Assembly (NCBI GenBank): GCA_002314325.1
Contig: DCFC01000012.1
Coordinates: 13,818 to 31,195, forward strand
Origin: Megamonas hypermegale
Lineage (GTDB): Bacteria > Bacillota > Negativicutes > Selenomonadales > Selenomonadaceae
Reading direction: 5' to 3'
DNA length: 17,378 bases
Every line of letters begins with the position of its first letter. Within the stretch, counting starts at the first letter, position 1. The translations under genes and the position numbers were made by a program. Of this stretch, positions 14,632 through 17,378 are shown one piece after another. The notes below the pieces were generated by a model. That model saw nothing but the letters and a program-made list of their open reading frames with translations, ran no database searches and was not told the DNA's origin.

Positions 14632-14660
14632 TTGACAATAATAAATTATTATGGTAAGTT
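14632..14660 (+). promoter_or_regulatory. Promoter of the rpiA operon with internal palindrome
   Basis: A perfect -35 TTGACA (14632-14637), 17-base spacer and a poor -10 TAAGTT (14655-14660) with an extended TG. The spacer holds the inverted repeat ATAATA-AAT-TATTAT (14638-14652). A weak -10 with a palindrome between the boxes suggests a regulated promoter, perhaps by the adjacent RpiR protein. Confidence 0.5.
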
Positions 14661-14726
14661 AAATGCGTAAATGAATTTCATATAAAAAAATTACAAGAAA
14701 ATAATTTTATTAAAGGCTGTGTTACA

Positions 14727-15389
14727 ATGAAAAAACAATGTGCCAAAGAAGCTTTAAAGCTGATTGCGGACAATATGACCGTTGGTCTCGGCGGTGGCAG
14801 TACGATTGGTTATCTGATTGAGTATATTAAAGAAACCAATCTGCATGTAAAAGCCGTTACGCCTTCATATAATACGGCGGTTTTGTGCAAGGCGGCGGGG
14901 ATTAGCGTTGTGCCGACGTATTTGGCAAGTCATCTTGATATAGCATTTGACGGCTGTGATGAAGTGGATTTAAATCTGAATGCGCTGAAGAGCGGCGGCG
15001 CTATTCATACAAAAGAAAAAATTATTGCCTCGATGGCGGCTAAATACGTTCTGCTTGTAGATGAGACGAAAGTGACGGAACGACTTTCGTTTAAATATCC
15101 GGTGGCGATTGAAGTGATACCGGAAGCGGTAAGTTATGTAAAGGAAAAACTTCAGTGCACGGCGGAAAAAGTGCAGCTGCGGCAAAGCGGAGCGAAAGAC
15201 GGCGTGACTGTCAGCGACAACGGCAATATGATAATCGATGCGTATTTTGGCGATGTAAAAAATGTGAAGGAACTTAATCGGATGCTGCTGATGACGGCGG
15301 GCATTGTAGATACATCGCTGTTTTACCAGATTGCGGACATGGCGATAGTGGCGGGAAAAGACGGTATACATATAATAAGAAAGGATTGA
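14727..15389 (+). CDS. rpiA: Ribose-5-phosphate isomerase A
   Basis: 220 residues, the normal RpiA size. It interconverts ribose 5-phosphate and ribulose 5-phosphate in the cytoplasmic pentose-phosphate pathway. Motifs: GLGGGSTIGYL (20-30), TPSYNT (45-50), DGCDEVD (75-81) with the two active-site Asp, KSGGAIHTKEKI (88-99) with the catalytic-region Lys88 and the Glu97 base, and GIVDTSLF near the C-terminus. The usual DGADEVD and KGGGGA are slightly altered (Cys, Ser), so it is a divergent copy, perhaps dedicated to this cluster rather than the housekeeping enzyme. It is first of a tight operon with a Gfo/Idh/MocA oxidoreductase and a HAD phosphatase, behind an RpiR regulator. The stop codon lies 5 bases before the next ATG. 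Confidence 0.9.
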   Translation: MKKQCAKEALKLIADNMTVGLGGGSTIGYLIEYIKETNLHVKAVTPSYNTAVLCKAAGISVVPTYLASHLDIAFDGCDEVDLNLNALKSGGAIHTKEKIIASMAAKYVLLVDETKVTERLSFKYPVAIEVIPEAVSYVKEKLQCTAEKVQLRQSGAKDGVTVSDNGNMIIDAYFGDVKNVKELNRMLLMTAGIVDTSLFYQIADMAIVAGKDGIHIIRKD

Positions 15390-15394
15390 AGAAA

Positions 15395-16363
15395 ATGAAG
15401 TATAACTGGGGAATTGTCGGAACGGGCTGGATTGCGCATGAAATGGGACAGGCGCTGAAGAACGTGAACGGCACAATTTACGGCGTATGCAGCGGCAAAA
15501 TCGCTAATGCGCAGAAATTCGCCGACGAGTTTAATGGTGAACATGTTTACGCTGATACAAAGGCGATGTTTGCCGATGAAAATATCGATATAGTCTATAT
15601 TGCCACGCCGCATAATTCGCATTATAAAATCATGAAAGAAGCGCTTTTGCAGGGCAAGCATGTTTTTTGTGAAAAAGCGATTACCGTTAATGAAAAACAG
15701 CTGGAAGAGTGCTATACTATTGCTGAAGAAAAAAATCTCGTTATCTGTGACGGTACGACCATACTGCATATGCCCCTGTATAAAAAATTAAGAAAAATCG
15801 TAGCAGACGGTGTATTGGGAAAAGTCAAAATGGTGCAGGTCAATTTCGGCAGCTGCAAAGAATATGACGTGAATAACAGATTTTTTTCTAAAGAATTAGC
15901 CGGCGGAGCGCTACTTGATATCGGCGTATATGCCGTTTCCTTTGCCCGCTTTTTTATGCGCAGTAAGGCTAATGTCGTGTTGACTACGGCGAATTATTTT
16001 GAAACAGGCGTGGATGAAACTTCTGGCATTATCCTGAAAAATCCGGAAGGGGAGATGGCAGTAATCGCGCTCACCATGCGTGCCAAACAGCCGAAGCGCG
16101 GTATTGTCGCCTGTGAACACGGGTATATCGAAATAAACGAATATCCGCGCGCCGCTGAAGCTGAGATTGTTTATACGGCGGACGGCCGCAGGGAAAAAAT
16201 AAGCGCAGGCGAAAGCAAAAAAGCGCTGGAGTATGAAATAACGGATATGGAAAATTATGTAGATACAAAAGGCGGCAGAGAAAACTTGCAGATAGTGCGC
16301 GATGTTATGGCGACACTAACGGCAATACGCAATCAATGGGGGATGAAGTATGAATTTGAGTAG
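15395..16363 (+). CDS. Gfo/Idh/MocA-family NAD(P)-dependent oxidoreductase
   Basis: 322 residues. N-terminal Rossmann fold with GIVGTGWIA (6-14), the ATPHNSH segment (70-76), and CEKAI (92-96) in place of the usual EKP, which keeps the Lys; the C-terminal domain has GGALLDIGVYAVSF (170-183) with Asp175 and Tyr179 where the family has a D-x-x-x-H/Y catalytic pair. Members oxidise or reduce sugars, inositols or their derivatives; close relatives include dihydrodiol-dehydrogenase-like proteins. A TTG at 15386 is in frame, but it sits one base from AGAAAGGA and is unlikely; ATG 15395 is taken. The gene overlaps the HAD gene by 14 bases. The substrate is unknown; the operon suggests a pentose or related polyol. 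Confidence 0.88.
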   Translation: MKYNWGIVGTGWIAHEMGQALKNVNGTIYGVCSGKIANAQKFADEFNGEHVYADTKAMFADENIDIVYIATPHNSHYKIMKEALLQGKHVFCEKAITVNEKQLEECYTIAEEKNLVICDGTTILHMPLYKKLRKIVADGVLGKVKMVQVNFGSCKEYDVNNRFFSKELAGGALLDIGVYAVSFARFFMRSKANVVLTTANYFETGVDETSGIILKNPEGEMAVIALTMRAKQPKRGIVACEHGYIEINEYPRAAEAEIVYTADGRREKISAGESKKALEYEITDMENYVDTKGGRENLQIVRDVMATLTAIRNQWGMKYEFE

Positions 16364-17138
16364 AAAATATTTCTTTTTTGATATTGACGGTACACTGACG
16401 GATGAAGCAACGAAAAAAATTGTACCGAGTGCTTTGGCGGCATTGCAGAAACTGCAGCAGGCAGGCCATTTCGTAGCGATTGCGACAGGACGCGCTCACT
16501 ATAAAGCGAGAACGTTCATGGACGAAGTGGGACTGCACAATATGGTATGTTGCGGCGGCGGTGCGCTGGTGGTGAACGACAAGTTGGTACATAATAAACC
16601 GTTTGATTTAGAGATGGCGAAAGCTTTGATAAAACAGGCGGATGAACTGGGCTACGGCGTGCTTTTAATGCTGGACGATTCGATTGACGTTTATGCGAAA
16701 AATGATAAATTCCGCGAGCAGGTAGGACCGCGTCAGGAACCGACCAATTATATAATCGACCCTAATCTCGATTACGATAAACTGACGAAGGTCATGAAGA
16801 TATATGTATCAATCAGCGCTGAAGAGGAATACAAACTGACGCTCAGGGACACGCTGGGTCATCTGCGCTATGTAAAAGATTATCTGATGTTCCAGTACGA
16901 TGAAAAACATCAGGGCATTTTGGATATGCTCGACGTAGTGCACGGCGATAAGAAAGATGTCGTCGTGTTCGGTGATGATTACAACGATTTGGTAATGTTC
17001 GACAAAGAATGGACGAGCATCGCTATGGGCAACGCCTGCGATGCGCTCAAAGCCAAAGCCGATTTCGTAACGAAGAAAAACGTCGATGACGGCATCTATT
17101 ACGCCTGCGAAAAATTCCGCTGGTTCGAAAAAATATGA
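16350..17138 (+). CDS. Cof-type HAD-IIB phosphatase
   Basis: 262 residues with all four HAD motifs: DIDGT (11-15, nucleophile Asp11 and acid Asp13), ATGR (45-48), Lys186 in DEKHQGIL, and GDDYNDL (208-214). A type IIB cap lies between motifs II and III. Relatives dephosphorylate sugar phosphates and cofactors such as FMN or PLP in the cytoplasm, often with broad specificity. The start overlaps the end of the Gfo gene by 14 bases, with a G-rich ribosome site (GGGGGATGAAG) just before ATG, so translation is coupled. Context points to a sugar phosphate connected with RpiA. It is last in the operon and followed by strong hairpins. Confidence 0.9.
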   Translation: MNLSRKYFFFDIDGTLTDEATKKIVPSALAALQKLQQAGHFVAIATGRAHYKARTFMDEVGLHNMVCCGGGALVVNDKLVHNKPFDLEMAKALIKQADELGYGVLLMLDDSIDVYAKNDKFREQVGPRQEPTNYIIDPNLDYDKLTKVMKIYVSISAEEEYKLTLRDTLGHLRYVKDYLMFQYDEKHQGILDMLDVVHGDKKDVVVFGDDYNDLVMFDKEWTSIAMGNACDALKAKADFVTKKNVDDGIYYACEKFRWFEKI

Positions 17139-17141
17139 ATT

Positions 17142-17199
17142 GTTCATTTTTCTTTTGAAAGGTCAAAAGAAAAACGAACCAAAAAGGAAAAACCTTTTT
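17142..17199 (+). terminator. Two consecutive AT-rich hairpins after the HAD gene
   Basis: First hairpin 17142-17179: GTTC, one mismatch, then a perfect 12-bp arm TTTTTCTTTTGA (17147-17158) with its complement at 17163-17174, closing to GAAC. Second hairpin 17181-17199: AAAAAGG/CCTTTTT with an A5 loop and T-tract. The second is a standard terminator; the first may be a processing or repeat element. Together they end the rpiA operon. Confidence 0.6.
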
Positions 17200-17378
17200 A
17201 ACGTTTCGCTTACGCTGCACTGGGCGAGCCTTCGTAGCACTTGTAAGAATATAGTCGAAACAATGGCTCGAAATATTGGAATTTGGCTCGTGCCTGCGAA
17301 TATTCAGCAAGAACTTAATTTGAGCTGTTGACACTGCAATTTGCTAGTCATGCTGAATTTTAGTCTGCGTTGGAGATT
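17200..17378. repeat. Gene-free, inverted-repeat-rich tail, possible interspersed element
   Basis: No convincing ORF. CGAGCC (17225-17230) can pair with GGCTCG at 17265-17270 or 17285-17290; ATTCAGCA (17302-17309) is inverted as TGCTGAAT (17351-17358). The GC and style differ from nearby coding sequence. It may be part of a repeat element or a structured RNA that continues past the window edge. Confidence 0.35.

Noticed and set aside
15323..15769. 148-codon minus-strand ORF across the rpiA/Gfo junction
   Set aside because: Antisense to two clearly coding genes, with no start signals.
17086..17331. 81-codon plus-strand ORF at the 3' end
   Set aside because: Starts inside the HAD gene in another frame and reads through hairpins and repeat-like sequence; no ribosome site and low-complexity Lys-rich translation.
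1..17378. CRISPR array, tRNA, rRNA or transposase
   Set aside because: No regularly spaced direct repeats, no tRNA cloverleaf pattern, no rRNA signature strings and no transposase-like protein were seen on either strand, despite the island-like character of 2700-9300.

Overview
The window looks like a chromosomal stretch of a low-to-mid GC anaerobic Bacillota, most probably a Negativicutes (Selenomonas/Anaerovibrio/Phascolarctobacterium-like). The pointers are strong AGGAGG-type ribosome sites, an AhbB/NirD-type Lrp-fold protein, a DUF6718-type small protein and the general protein style. The genus is inference; no rRNA or other taxonomic marker is present.

Layout. (1) 105-2626, plus strand: a siroheme-decarboxylase-like/Lrp-fold protein, a class I/II PLP aminotransferase and an SDR dehydrogenase, closed by a strong bidirectional terminator. 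(2) 2707-4212, minus strand: a two-gene operon of a DUF2971 protein and a macro-domain (ADP-ribose) hydrolase with its own promoter. (3) 4213-4705: a roughly 490-base non-coding stretch with three strong hairpins and at least two good minus-strand promoters, possibly a small RNA locus. (4) 4706-9237, minus strand and visibly AT-rich: an intact type III restriction-modification operon (DUF6718 protein, Mod, Res). Regions 2-4 together look like a small defence/accessory island. (5) 9418-10604, plus strand: an AraC-type regulator destroyed by an internal deletion, directly coupled to an intact EamA/DMT exporter. (6) 10759-13633, plus strand: two different alpha/beta-hydrolases and an ATP-grasp ligase in one operon with a clear promoter, a remarkable 18-22 bp RNA hairpin between the hydrolases, and a terminator. 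This is a candidate uncharacterised biosynthetic or modifying pathway. (7) 13762-17138, plus strand: an RpiR-type sugar-phosphate regulator, then a tight operon of ribose-5-phosphate isomerase A, a Gfo/Idh/MocA oxidoreductase and a Cof-type HAD phosphatase. (8) 17139-17378: hairpins and a repeat-rich, gene-free tail.

Functional reading. The flanking regions are ordinary metabolism with their own promoters and terminators. The centre is accessory. Type III RM is a known phage-defence system; the DUF2971-macro pair beside it could be an ADP-ribosylation-based conflict module (inference). The hydrolase-hydrolase-ATP-grasp operon has no pathway I can name. The rpiR/rpiA/gfo/HAD cluster suggests a regulated route for a pentose or related sugar phosphate.
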